In this document: piece after piece, positions 8,230 through 15,796 of the stretch
How the letters are laid out: each line of letters opens with the position of its first letter
Numbering within the stretch: the stretch's first letter is position 1
DNA from: CAYGZQ01 sp964354375 [NCBI: uncultured Planctomycetota bacterium]
GTDB taxonomy: Bacteria > JAJVIF01 > JAPKYR01
DNA length: 39,652 nt
NCBI GenBank assembly: GCA_964354375.1
Contig: CAYGZQ010000039.1
Location: 1 to 39,652 of the forward strand
Direction of reading: 5' to 3'
The notes under the pieces: model-generated
The model's input: the letters and a program-made list of their open reading frames with translations, nothing else
What the model was told of the DNA's origin: nothing
Databases searched by the model: none
Position numbers and translations under genes: made by a program

Positions 8230-8310
8230 CTTTGCTGCTTGTATATTGCGATGGACAGTGTGGCTCTTCGGGAACTCAGGCTTCTGGTCACGCTTGTTGG
8301 CGGCTGCCAT
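8218..8310 (-). CDS. Possible 30-residue basic protein
   Basis: ATG at 8310 follows CAGGGGATTCGCTA, whose GGGG could serve as a weak ribosome site. The peptide begins MAAANKRDQKPEFPK, is rich in Lys, Arg and His, and most early codons end in G or C like genuine genes here. Its TGA lies in the loop of the terminator hairpin, so a ribosome reaching the stop would cover the stem, which could couple translation to termination. No family is recognised; it could be chance within an sRNA. Confidence 0.35.
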   Translation of the reverse strand: MAAANKRDQKPEFPKSHTVHRNIQAAKPGS

Positions 8311-8385
8311 TAGCGAATCCCCTGAGGCTCTTCACTCCGTCTGAGCAACTACACTTCGTTGCTCACCGGACCCTCACTAAACTTA

Positions 8386-8414
8386 ATTCTATTGGATAAA
8401 CGGCGTTTCCACAA
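8386..8414 (-). promoter_or_regulatory. Promoter of the short unit
   Basis: On the minus strand, TTGTGG (8409-8414) and TAGAAT (8386-8391) are separated by exactly 17 nt. The predicted transcription start is about 8379. Confidence 0.6.
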
Positions 8415-8463
8415 GACCAAGTATCGTTTTTTTTCGATCAAGAGGGTCGTCAGAAGAGACAAC

Positions 8464-8485
8464 AAAACGCATCGTTCGAGATGCG
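8464..8485 (-). terminator. Weak terminator after the HD-GYP gene
   Basis: On the minus strand, CGCATC and GATGCG form a 6-bp stem with a 6-nt loop, followed by TTTTGTTG, about 40 nt past the stop codon of the HD-GYP gene. Confidence 0.45.
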
Positions 8486-8527
8486 CTCAGAATCCAGATC
8501 CGGAATGTGTCAGCGCCCGACCCCTGC

Positions 8528-10432
8528 TCAGCCCTTCTCGGCTACGCTGCGCTCGCTCTCCTCGTCCAGCTTTACTTCCTTTTGCGGCTTCTTTGAGGCC
8601 TCCCCGTTCCCCGCAGCGGCCGCGATCCGCTTCGCTGCAGCCCTCCTGCGCTCTTCCTGCTTGGCGCGCTCCTCCTCCGACAGCGGCTTGAGCACTGTGT
8701 ACATCGCGTCCTTCCCGTACTTGAAGCTGACCTGGCTTCTGCGGTTGATCTCCTCGAGCCCCTCGAACGTCATCCTGCCGCTCTGGTCGATGCTCTTGTC
8801 CAGAACGTGACAGAAAATGTGCACCAGGTCCGGATCGAACTGCGTCCCCGCGTTTTTCCTCAGCTCCTGCTTCGCGACCTCGACCGGGAGGCCCTTTCTG
8901 TAAGGGCGGTCGGACGTCATCGCGTCGAATGCGTCGGCGATCGCAAGAATGCGTCCCAGCAAGGGTATTTTCTCCCCCGGAACGCCAAGGTAGCCGCGCC
9001 CGTCCATGCGCTCGTGATGCATCTTCAGCCCTTCGTAAGCAGGTCCCAGGAACTTGATCGGCCTGAGTATCTCCGCCGACTTCCTCAGATGGTCCTTCAT
9101 CTCCTGAAACTCGTGCTCGTCCAGACGCCCCGGCTTCCCGAGGATCAGTTCGCTCACACCGATCTTCCCGATGTCATGAAGGATTCCTGCGCGCTCCACG
9201 AAATTCAGCGTGAGATCGTCAAACCCCAGCTCCCGACCCAGCTCCACCGCGAAAAGCGCGACCCGTTCCGAGTGACCGATCGTGTACTTGTCCTTCGCGT
9301 CGATCGCGCTCGAAAGCGCGCGAATCGTCTCCGTGTAACCCCGACCCATCTCCTCGTACAATTTCCGGTTCTCGAGATTCGCTGCCGCCTGATGGACAAC
9401 TATTTCCAGAACCCTCACCCTGTCCATCTCCAGCTGAGATTCATCGTCGAGGTATATGTCCACGTAGCCGATTACCCCGCGCGGACTCTTCAGCGGAATC
9501 GAGAAAAGCACGCCACGATCCAGATATTCGTCGTCAAATACACGAACCGACAGCGGGTCATTGAATTCCGACAACAGCGGACGCTGGTAGATCTGGTCGA
9601 TGTCGACGAACCTCTCCGCGACTATTCCCTTCTCGTACCCGCGCTCGTAGAAACCCCGTATGAACGCGCTTCCCTGGTGAAATTCCACAAACAGGTTATC
9701 GGGGTCCACGAATACGACCCCGTACTGGCTTTCCGGATAGATTTCCTTGATCTGTTTCGCCATCGACTGCAGCACTGCTTCGCTGCTTCCCGCCACAAGG
9801 ATCTCCTCGCCGGCTTCGTGAACGGTCTCGAGCTCGCGAATCCTGCTTTGCGCGGTTGCATACAACCTGGCGTTCTCAAGCGCGATTCCCGCCTGGCTCG
9901 CGACCACCTCGAGAAGATCAAGGTCGTCCTTGGTGAACGCCTCGTGGCTGGACTTGTTGTTGACATTCAGAACGCCCAGCACCAACCCGTCTCTTCCCTT
10001 CACGGGCACGCAGATCAGCGAGTTCGTGTCGTACCGCTGCGCCTTCTTCCCGTTCGTCGCCAGCGTTCCGAACCTCGGATCGTTCTCGATGTCCCGGATG
10101 AAAAGACTCTCCCCGCTTGACGCTACCGTTCCCGATATCCCCTGCCCGACTCTTACCCTCGCGCTGCTGATAACTTCCTTCGGCAGACCCAGGGCGGAAC
10201 GAATCCGCATGAAGTCCGCTCCAGGCTCTATCTCCATCAGGCTCGCCTTCTCGGCCCCGAAAATGTCGGCCGCTTCCTTTACGATCAGACTGAACAACTG
10301 GTCCAGGTCCAGAACCGAGCTGATACCCTGCGTGACCTTCAGCAGAGTGCGAAGATTCTTGACCTTCCGGGTGACTTCGGAAGTCAGGGCGGTTAGAAGT
10401 TCACTGTCGCGAAACGCACCGGTGGAATCCAT
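8528..10432 (-). CDS. GAF-GAF-HD-GYP signalling protein
   Basis: 634 residues with no membrane segment. There is an N-terminal helix, a GAF domain (about residues 40-195; VRVGQGISGTVASSGE, FIRDIENDPRF), a second GAF-like domain (about 215-355), and an HD-GYP phosphodiesterase domain (about 365-560). The HD domain keeps HSERVA, HDIGKIG, HHERMDGRGY and IADAFDAMTSDRPYRKG, so the metal-binding residues for cyclic-di-GMP hydrolysis are present. The signature GYP tripeptide reads GYL, however. The C-terminal tail (about 575-634) is a charged, Ala/Lys/Glu-rich helix. It probably breaks down cyclic di-nucleotides in response to a ligand or redox signal sensed by the GAF domains. It lies divergent to pilT, which suggests, but does not prove, control of pilus-based motility. 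Confidence 0.92.
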   Translation of the reverse strand: MDSTGAFRDSELLTALTSEVTRKVKNLRTLLKVTQGISSVLDLDQLFSLIVKEAADIFGAEKASLMEIEPGADFMRIRSALGLPKEVISSARVRVGQGISGTVASSGESLFIRDIENDPRFGTLATNGKKAQRYDTNSLICVPVKGRDGLVLGVLNVNNKSSHEAFTKDDLDLLEVVASQAGIALENARLYATAQSRIRELETVHEAGEEILVAGSSEAVLQSMAKQIKEIYPESQYGVVFVDPDNLFVEFHQGSAFIRGFYERGYEKGIVAERFVDIDQIYQRPLLSEFNDPLSVRVFDDEYLDRGVLFSIPLKSPRGVIGYVDIYLDDESQLEMDRVRVLEIVVHQAAANLENRKLYEEMGRGYTETIRALSSAIDAKDKYTIGHSERVALFAVELGRELGFDDLTLNFVERAGILHDIGKIGVSELILGKPGRLDEHEFQEMKDHLRKSAEILRPIKFLGPAYEGLKMHHERMDGRGYLGVPGEKIPLLGRILAIADAFDAMTSDRPYRKGLPVEVAKQELRKNAGTQFDPDLVHIFCHVLDKSIDQSGRMTFEGLEEINRRSQVSFKYGKDAMYTVLKPLSEEERAKQEERRRAAAKRIAAAAGNGEASKKPQKEVKLDEESERSVAEKG

Positions 10433-10850
10433 AAATAATCGTCCTCGGCAGCCGAATGCTCGACCGCCCCCTACTCTTTAGAGTCCCTCTCGCAGCCCGT
10501 TCTTAAGCTCCCTGTCCCCTGTCCGGCATCAAGGCGGCACACGGAATTTCGCAGCATGAGCCACCCATTGCCGGCGTCTTCGTCTATCCGGCTGCACAAT
10601 AGAATACTATCACCCTGCCCTCACCTGAGTCAATCGTATCCGACATCCCTTTTCCATGACAACGCCTTCTTTCGAAAGGCCGGTTTCCGACCCATAGGCC
10701 CATCTCCATTCTTGCCGCCACCGGGAACGTGCCCTGATCCCCCCCGGACACCTGGATGAGGCCCACTACCTTCCACCTGTATACATACCATGACAGAGCT
10801 TCACCCGCAAGGGGACTGCCACCCTATAAGCCCTCAAGAGCCTGTTGTGA
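10433..10850. other. Divergent intergenic region
   Basis: No gene is supported in these 418 bases. The region holds the minus-strand promoter of the HD-GYP gene (10604-10633) and leads into the pilT promoter. Open frames here lack ribosome sites and have atypical composition. Confidence 0.6.
10604..10633 (-). promoter_or_regulatory. Promoter of the HD-GYP gene
   Basis: On the minus strand, TTGACT (10628-10633), an 18-nt spacer and TAGTAT (10604-10609) form a good sigma-70-type promoter. The leader to the ATG at 10432 would be about 165 nt. Confidence 0.6.
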
Positions 10851-10856
10851 TATAAT
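10851..10856 (+). promoter_or_regulatory. -10 box upstream of pilT
   Basis: A perfect TATAAT preceded by TGTGA lies 46 nt before the pilT ATG. No convincing -35 is seen. Confidence 0.5.
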
Positions 10857-10902
10857 CGCGTTTGGGGTAACCTTCTCCCAGGGACATGGCGGTGATTTAC
10901 AG

Positions 10903-12021
10903 ATGGTCCAGCAGACACGAGCCGGAGGCGTTTCGAAAGTCAAGCCTTTTGAGCTGAACGAGGCCCTCGTCAAGGGTTTTCAGAACGATTGCACCGACCT
11001 CCACATCCGAGCCAACGACTATCCGGTCTATCGACTTCACGGCAAGCTGATACGGGATAAATCCTACCCTATTTTCACTGCAGAGGTCACGAAGAAGGTC
11101 GCGCTTGCGATCATCAACGACTACCAGAAGAACAACCTCGAGGAGAACGGCGACTGCGACCTCGCGTACGAGATACCGGGCATTTCCAGGTTCCGCGTGA
11201 ACGTTTTCTACGAGCGCGACAACATAGCGATCGCTCTCAGAACGATCCCGCAGCGCGTGCCCAAGATCGAGGAGCTCGGTCTCCCGGAGGAGGTCTGCAA
11301 AGAGCTTTCTCTCAAGCCGCGCGGCATTGTCCTGGTTACCGGCCCCACCGGATCGGGCAAGTCGACAACCCTTGCCGCCATGATCAATTTCATCAACGAA
11401 AATCGCCCCTGCAACATCATCACGATCGAAGATCCCATCGAGTATAAGCACATCAGCAAGACCGCCATCATCTCCCAGCGGGAGCTCGGCGCAGACACGG
11501 TCAGTTTCGCGCGCGCCCTGAGAAGCGCGCTGCGCCAGGACCCGGACGTTATCCTCCTGGGCGAGATGCGCGACCTCGAAACCATCTCCACTGCGCTCAC
11601 CGCCGCAGAGACCGGACACCTTGTCTTCGCAACCCTCCACACCAACTCCGCCGTCTCCAGCGTCGACCGCATCATCGACGTCTTCCCGGCTCACCAGCAG
11701 TCCCAGATACGTCTCCAGCTCTCCATGGCACTTGTGGGTATCCTCTCCCAGACCCTTCTTCCTCGCACTCGCGAGACCGGCGGCGGACGAGTGGTCGCAA
11801 CAGAGACCCTGGTCGCCACTCACGGCATCCGTAACATGATCCGCGAGGCAAAGACACACCAGATCCCCACCGCTTTGGAGTCAGGCTCCAAATGGGGCAT
11901 GAAAACCATGGACATGGACCTCAAGCGTCTTGTGCAGGAAGGTAAGCTCACCCTGGAGACGGCGATCAGCGTCTGCCACCATCCCGACGAGTTCCGCGCC
12001 AGCCTCGGTGTGAGAGGCTAG
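10903..12021 (+). CDS. pilT: Type IV pilus retraction ATPase PilT
   Basis: 372 residues. This is a hexameric secretion-superfamily ATPase that depolymerises type IV pili for twitching motility. It shows Walker A GPTGSGKSTT (about residues 146-155), an Asp box (IITIEDPIEYKH), Walker B (VILLGEMRDLETI) and the His box (GHLVFATLHTN). The C-terminal HGIRNMIREAKTHQI is close to the PilT-specific AIRNLIRE motif needed for retraction. An open frame begins at 10756, but the ATG at 10903 has a GGTGA Shine-Dalgarno 7 nt upstream, lies 46 nt after a TATAAT and yields the usual PilT length. No pilus structural genes are in the window; pilT is often separate. It is transcribed away from the HD-GYP gene. 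Confidence 0.94.
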   Translation: MVQQTRAGGVSKVKPFELNEALVKGFQNDCTDLHIRANDYPVYRLHGKLIRDKSYPIFTAEVTKKVALAIINDYQKNNLEENGDCDLAYEIPGISRFRVNVFYERDNIAIALRTIPQRVPKIEELGLPEEVCKELSLKPRGIVLVTGPTGSGKSTTLAAMINFINENRPCNIITIEDPIEYKHISKTAIISQRELGADTVSFARALRSALRQDPDVILLGEMRDLETISTALTAAETGHLVFATLHTNSAVSSVDRIIDVFPAHQQSQIRLQLSMALVGILSQTLLPRTRETGGGRVVATETLVATHGIRNMIREAKTHQIPTALESGSKWGMKTMDMDLKRLVQEGKLTLETAISVCHHPDEFRASLGVRG

Positions 12022-12044
12022 ACACTTCGCGCGTCCAGCTGTTC

Positions 12045-12073
12045 TTCACATTGCCTTCACGCCCTGCTATACT
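12045..12073 (+). promoter_or_regulatory. Promoter of the phosphate operon
   Basis: TTCACA (12045-12050) and TATACT (12068-12073) are separated by 17 nt. The start codon is 33 nt downstream, with GGAGGT as ribosome site (12092-12097). Confidence 0.7.
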
Positions 12074-12106
12074 CCCCCGTCGTCGCTTAGCGGAGGTCTT
12101 GCCGGT

Positions 12107-12784
12107 ATGGTCAGGAACATCTTCAACCTGTTCGGACGTTCACCCTTCCAGGCTCTCAGCCACCATATGAGCAAATGCGTCGAGACCGCTGGAAAACTGC
12201 CCGAGCTCATCGCGGCATTCAAAGCCGGCGAGCATGTCAGGGTGAAAGAGATCGCCAAGGAAATCATGGCGCTCGAGCATGAGGCCGACGAGATCAAGAA
12301 CGAGCTAAGGGACAATCTCCCCCGCTCCCTGTTCATGCCCGTCGACCGCCGCGACTTCCGACGCCTCCTCTCCGCCCAGGATGAGATCGCGGACCGCGTC
12401 GAAGACCTCGCCGTGGTTGCCACCCTCAAGCCCGGACTTGCCGTCCCGCCCGCCCTCGTCGACGAGCTGGACCGCGTCGTCGGCCATGTCATCGACTGCA
12501 TCAACCAGGCCCACAAAATCGGCGACGAGCTGGACGAGCTCCTGGAGGCCGGCTTCGGCGGGCCCGAGGCCGTCAAGGTCTTCGCCATGATCCAGAAAGT
12601 CAGCGAGATCGAGCACGAGGCCGACAAGCGTCAGTACAAGTTCAGCCAGGCTCTCGTGAGCATCGCGGACGACATGAAGCCCGTCGACCTTATCCTCTGG
12701 ACCGAGTTCATAAGAAACCTGGGAAGAATCGCCAACGCTGCTGAACGATATTCGAAGGAACTGAGGAGCATCCTGGCTCGCTGA
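12107..12784 (+). CDS. PhoU-like DUF47 protein partner of Pit
   Basis: 225 residues, all-helical, with two PhoU-like three-helix halves. Acidic metal-binding patterns are visible as ALEHEADEIKNEL (about residues 48-60) and EIEHEADKRQYKF (about 164-176), the E/DxxxD repeats of the DUF47/TIGR00153 family. Members are cytosolic and encoded next to Pit phosphate transporters, whose activity they are thought to modulate. The gene has a strong promoter and Shine-Dalgarno and is followed 73 nt later by the Pit gene, so the two form an operon. A G/C hairpin (12800-12820) in the gap could adjust relative expression. It is not the Pst-associated PhoU. Confidence 0.9.
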   Translation: MVRNIFNLFGRSPFQALSHHMSKCVETAGKLPELIAAFKAGEHVRVKEIAKEIMALEHEADEIKNELRDNLPRSLFMPVDRRDFRRLLSAQDEIADRVEDLAVVATLKPGLAVPPALVDELDRVVGHVIDCINQAHKIGDELDELLEAGFGGPEAVKVFAMIQKVSEIEHEADKRQYKFSQALVSIADDMKPVDLILWTEFIRNLGRIANAAERYSKELRSILAR

Positions 12785-12799
12785 TTGGTCCTTCGCATT

Positions 12800-12820
12800 G
12801 CCGGGTCCGGAAAGCCCGGC
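12800..12820. repeat. Hairpin between the phosphate genes
   Basis: GCCGGG and CCCGGC flank an 8-9-nt loop. There is no T-run, so it is more likely a REP-like or mRNA-stabilising hairpin than a terminator. Confidence 0.45.
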
Positions 12821-12857
12821 TTACGTGTGACTTGTCGCGGTCGGGACCTCGGGACGT

Positions 12858-14114
12858 GTGGTGGAGCTCAATATTCTCATAATCCTGACCGGTGTCTTTG
12901 GCTTCTACATGGCCTGGAACATAGGAGCCAACGATGTCGCGAACGCCATGGGCACCAGCGTCGGGTCCAAAGCTCTCAGCTACAGGAACGCGATTATCGT
13001 GGCCGCCATTTTCGAGTTCCTCGGCGCCATGCTCATCGGTGGGCATAACACCGCCACCATCCAGAGCAAGATTCTCGATGTGAGCGCCTTTCAGGGTAAG
13101 GAGATCGATCTGATCCTCGGCATGATGGCCGCCATGCTGGCCTCCGGCATCTTCAACCATTTCGCAACCGCCCGCGGTTGGCCTGTATCAACCACACATG
13201 CGATCATCGGATCGCTCGCGGGCTTCGGGCTCACAGTGGGGGGCTTCAGAATCGTCAAATGGAGCAGCCTGTCCCCCATCGTCATGAACTGGTTCATCAG
13301 CCCCCTTGCCGGCGGAATCATGGCCGCGCTCATGTTCGCGCTGATCCTGTACGGTATCATACGCCGACGCGATCCCCAGCAGGCAATGGTGCAGATCGTC
13401 CCCGTACTGGTCTTCATGTATCTGCTCGCCATCGTCCTTGAGGTCTTCTTCAAGGGTCTGGAAGTCATCAATATCCACCCAAACGCCGCGGAGCTTTACA
13501 CTCTTGCGATAGTCGTCCCGCTGACCGGAGCCATCCTGGCCCGCATACTTGTCCGACGTATCGTGAAAAAGCACCATCACGGCCACTCCCGTCGTCGAAT
13601 CGAGAGAGTGTTCTCCGTCCTTCAGGTCATGACGGCCTGCTATATGGCCTTTGCCCACGGCGCCAGCGACGTCGGATCGGCGATTGGGCCTGTTTCTTCG
13701 GTCCTTATCACACTCCGACACGGTGCCACATCGGTGGGCCAGCAGGTTTCTCCCTGGGTTCTGGCCTTGGGCGCAGTGGGGATTATTGCGGGACTGGCCA
13801 CTTTCGGCGCTAAGTGCATGGCCACCGTCGGCAAGGCCATCACCGGAGTGGTCCCGACCCGCGGATTCGCCGCCGAATTCGGAGCCGCCACCGTTGTACT
13901 GCTTAGCGCCAAACTCGGGCTGCCTCTGAGCACCTCCCATGTCATCGTCGGAGCCGTCGTTGGGATCGGCCTTATGAGAGGCTTCCAGGCCGTGAATATG
14001 AAGTTGGTCAGAGAGGTCCTCATAGGCTGGGTTATTACCGTCCCCATCTCAGCCTTTATTGCCATCGCCTTGTACTGGCTCATGAAATGGATATGGATTG
14101 CTTTCGTCGTCTGA
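12858..14114 (+). CDS. pit: Inorganic phosphate transporter, PiT family
   Basis: 418 residues with about ten transmembrane helices. The duplicated PHO4 signature is clear: GANDVANAMGTSVGSKALS near the N-terminus (about residues 23-41) and AHGASDVGSAIGPVS in the second half (about 264-278). LSTSHVIVGAVVGIGLMRG in the C-terminal half mirrors VSTTHAIIGSLAGFGL in the first. The family carries out low-affinity, cation-coupled phosphate uptake across the cytoplasmic membrane. In the second signature the canonical GSNDVANA has become GASDVGSA. The start is GTG at 12858; a later ATG would remove the first helix. A cytoplasmic His-rich loop (KKHHHGHSRRR) precedes the second half. It is downstream of the PhoU-like partner. 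Confidence 0.92.
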   Translation: MVELNILIILTGVFGFYMAWNIGANDVANAMGTSVGSKALSYRNAIIVAAIFEFLGAMLIGGHNTATIQSKILDVSAFQGKEIDLILGMMAAMLASGIFNHFATARGWPVSTTHAIIGSLAGFGLTVGGFRIVKWSSLSPIVMNWFISPLAGGIMAALMFALILYGIIRRRDPQQAMVQIVPVLVFMYLLAIVLEVFFKGLEVINIHPNAAELYTLAIVVPLTGAILARILVRRIVKKHHHGHSRRRIERVFSVLQVMTACYMAFAHGASDVGSAIGPVSSVLITLRHGATSVGQQVSPWVLALGAVGIIAGLATFGAKCMATVGKAITGVVPTRGFAAEFGAATVVLLSAKLGLPLSTSHVIVGAVVGIGLMRGFQAVNMKLVREVLIGWVITVPISAFIAIALYWLMKWIWIAFVV

Positions 14115-14145
14115 GCCCCGCCGGAGCGCCGCGAGCCTCGAACCC

Positions 14146-14174
14146 TTGACACCGCACACTCGATAACGTACATT
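14146..14174 (+). promoter_or_regulatory. Promoter of tRNA-Gln
   Basis: A perfect TTGACA (14146-14151), a 17-nt spacer and TACATT (14169-14174) lie just before the tRNA. The predicted transcription start is about 14181. Confidence 0.7.
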
Positions 14175-14186
14175 TTCTTCGCTCGC

Positions 14187-14257
14187 TGGGGAGTGGTCCA
14201 GCGGTAGGGCGCAAGGCTCTGGCCCTTGAGACCTGGGTTCGACTCCTAGCTCCCCAG
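14187..14257 (+). tRNA. tRNA-Gln (anticodon CUG)
   Basis: A complete cloverleaf can be drawn. Acceptor stem TGGGGAG pairs with CTCCCCA, and D-stem GTCC with GGGC. Anticodon stem CAAGG/CCTTG carries loop CTCTGGC (anticodon CTG after U33). T-stem CTGGG/CCTAG carries loop TTCGACT, and the discriminator is G. The variable loop has four bases and CCA is not encoded. The U1-A72 pair is typical of tRNA-Gln. Confidence 0.93.
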
Positions 14258-14296
14258 TACCCTTTCGGCAGACTGTCACTACCCTTTCGAGACCCA

Positions 14297-15706
14297 TCAG
14301 AGAAGCTGGTCGATGGCGGACCCAAGATCGCCTGTCGACGTGACTTGACCGACGTACGCCCAGCGACATCTCCCGTCGCGGTCGAATACAAACGTTTGCG
14401 GCAGGCCGTTCGAGTCGTCGTTCCAGCCCCTTGTCAGCGAGTAATAGCCCGCGCCGGTGTCAAGCAGCCAGTATGGACCCTCATATGAGTGGAACGTCAC
14501 GAAGTCCATGACGGTCTCCTTCTGCTCGCCGATGTTGACCATCAGATGCATGTAGTCGCTTTCGCCCGCATTAGCGCCGTAGACGCTCATCAGCAACGGC
14601 ATACCGGCGACGCTGTTACCCGACCAGGTGGCCCAGAATGACACGAAAATCACGTTCCCGTCCTCGGTGTCGTTCGGGAAGACATATGCGGCAGGATTGA
14701 GCGTTCCGTCGAACGCGTCAACGAGCGATTCCGAGATCACGACATTGCCCGGAGCCGCGCTGTTGATAATCGTCGGGAGACTCGTTGTCCACTGATGCAC
14801 CGAGCCGGAATCGGTGAGCCCGAACTCATCGATCACATACACGGCGATATCGCATTCCAGGACCTCGGCTGCCGGGAACCATCTCGGCGTCGGACTCGTG
14901 TAGTCGTCGAACCAGCCGTAATCGCAGGACCAGATAATGCTGTGCGGCCCGCCCGGCGGCGCGTAGTCTTCAAACACGACCTCAAGCTGGACGGCCTCGT
15001 CCTCGTTGCCTGCTTCGCTTGTCGTTCTCGAATGGTTCACCTGCGTGATAACCGGCGCGACGTTCTCGATAACGGCGATGCTGAGAGGAGTGTCGAGCAT
15101 GTCGCTGATGCCGCTCGTGTCGGTTACGCGAAGCTGCACGCGGTAATCGCCGGGCGTGTCGAACCGATGAATCGGCTCCCTCTCCTCGCTCTCCGAATGG
15201 AAACCGGCGTTTCCGTCATAGTCGAAATCCCATTCCCACTTGACGATGTCGCCCGAACCTTCCGGGTCGGTCGTGTCGTCGAAGAAACGGATCTCCTGGC
15301 CGTTGCCTATTCTGGACTTGTCGCAGTGAGCGGCCGCCACAGGGGCCTGGTTGGTATCCAGGATCGTCACGTCACGCTCCACAATGACCGGGTCGGCCTT
15401 CCAGCCTGTCACCGTCACTTTTATCGAGATGTCCGTGTTGACCGTAACCTCGTCCGCATGGAATGTGGCTTTCCTTGCGTCCGCGTTGGTCAGGTCTCCG
15501 GCCGATTCGGGCTCCACGGCCCAGGCGTACCCGATCTCCCGGCCATTGGCTACGGTCACCGAGTAGTCCGCAACCTGGCCTTCGTTAAGGGAGCCGGGAC
15601 CCGAGATATCGGAGACATCCAGACCTACCATGCCTCCGCCGCCGCAGCCGGCGCACCCAACCAGGGCAACCAGCAGGATTATTCCACGAATGCTTTTATC
15701 AAGCAT
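14297..15706 (-). CDS. Lipoprotein: Ig-like, PKD and cysteine-less thioredoxin-like domains
   Basis: 469 residues. A lipoprotein signal peptide (ALVGC18 or CAGC21) is followed by a Gly run. An Ig-like domain beginning DISGPGSLNEG (about residues 32-118) is the same type as in the three lipoproteins at 27833-34035. A PKD domain follows (about 122-210; KWEWDFDYDG, GDYRVQLRVTD), then another beta-rich domain. The C-terminal part (about 325-469) resembles the TlpA/thioredoxin fold, with VIFVSFWATWSGNS and the loop GLPQTFVFDRDG that would hold the cis-proline. The catalytic CxxC is replaced by SGNS, so it cannot act as a dithiol oxidoreductase. It starts 90 nt after the giant lipoprotein, with GGAGGA as ribosome site, so co-transcription is likely. 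Confidence 0.82.
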   Translation of the reverse strand: MLDKSIRGIILLVALVGCAGCGGGGMVGLDVSDISGPGSLNEGQVADYSVTVANGREIGYAWAVEPESAGDLTNADARKATFHADEVTVNTDISIKVTVTGWKADPVIVERDVTILDTNQAPVAAAHCDKSRIGNGQEIRFFDDTTDPEGSGDIVKWEWDFDYDGNAGFHSESEEREPIHRFDTPGDYRVQLRVTDTSGISDMLDTPLSIAVIENVAPVITQVNHSRTTSEAGNEDEAVQLEVVFEDYAPPGGPHSIIWSCDYGWFDDYTSPTPRWFPAAEVLECDIAVYVIDEFGLTDSGSVHQWTTSLPTIINSAAPGNVVISESLVDAFDGTLNPAAYVFPNDTEDGNVIFVSFWATWSGNSVAGMPLLMSVYGANAGESDYMHLMVNIGEQKETVMDFVTFHSYEGPYWLLDTGAGYYSLTRGWNDDSNGLPQTFVFDRDGRCRWAYVGQVTSTGDLGSAIDQLL

Positions 15707-15796
15707 TGTTCCTTCCTCCCTCAGAAGGTGTATAAGAAGGTCTCGTTGTCATCGCCGTGCGTGACGACGGCCATGCTGCAATATCTCCCTTTACTT

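Larger units (their letters stand above)
8199..8379 (-). ncRNA. Candidate small RNA, about 180 nt
   Basis: The unit has its own promoter (-35 TTGTGG, 17 nt, -10 TAGAAT) and an intrinsic terminator, and is separated from the HD-GYP gene upstream by that gene's own weak terminator. The 5' part can form a perfect stem, GAGCAAC/GTTGCTC, with an 8-nt loop (about 8342-8363). I could not match it to 6S, tmRNA, SRP or RNase P RNA by eye. It also contains a 30-codon ORF, so it may be an mRNA for a tiny protein instead of, or as well as, an sRNA. Confidence 0.45.

Noticed and set aside
8199-8379. tmRNA, 6S RNA, SRP RNA or RNase P RNA
   Set aside because: No tRNA-like ends or tag ORF, no 6S central bubble pattern, no SRP core GGAAGCAG, and too short for RNase P.
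8421-8440. T-run at 8427-8434 as a plus-strand terminator
   Set aside because: Flanking ATCG/CGAT pairs are too short and the T-run is in the loop, not after a stem; no gene ends there on the plus strand.
8807-10120. Long plus-strand open frame opposite the HD-GYP gene
   Set aside because: It is antisense to clear GAF and HD-GYP domains; no ribosome site and no recognisable motif.
10756-10902. N-terminal extension of PilT
   Set aside because: It would run through the TATAAT promoter box; the internal ATG has a ribosome site and gives standard PilT length.
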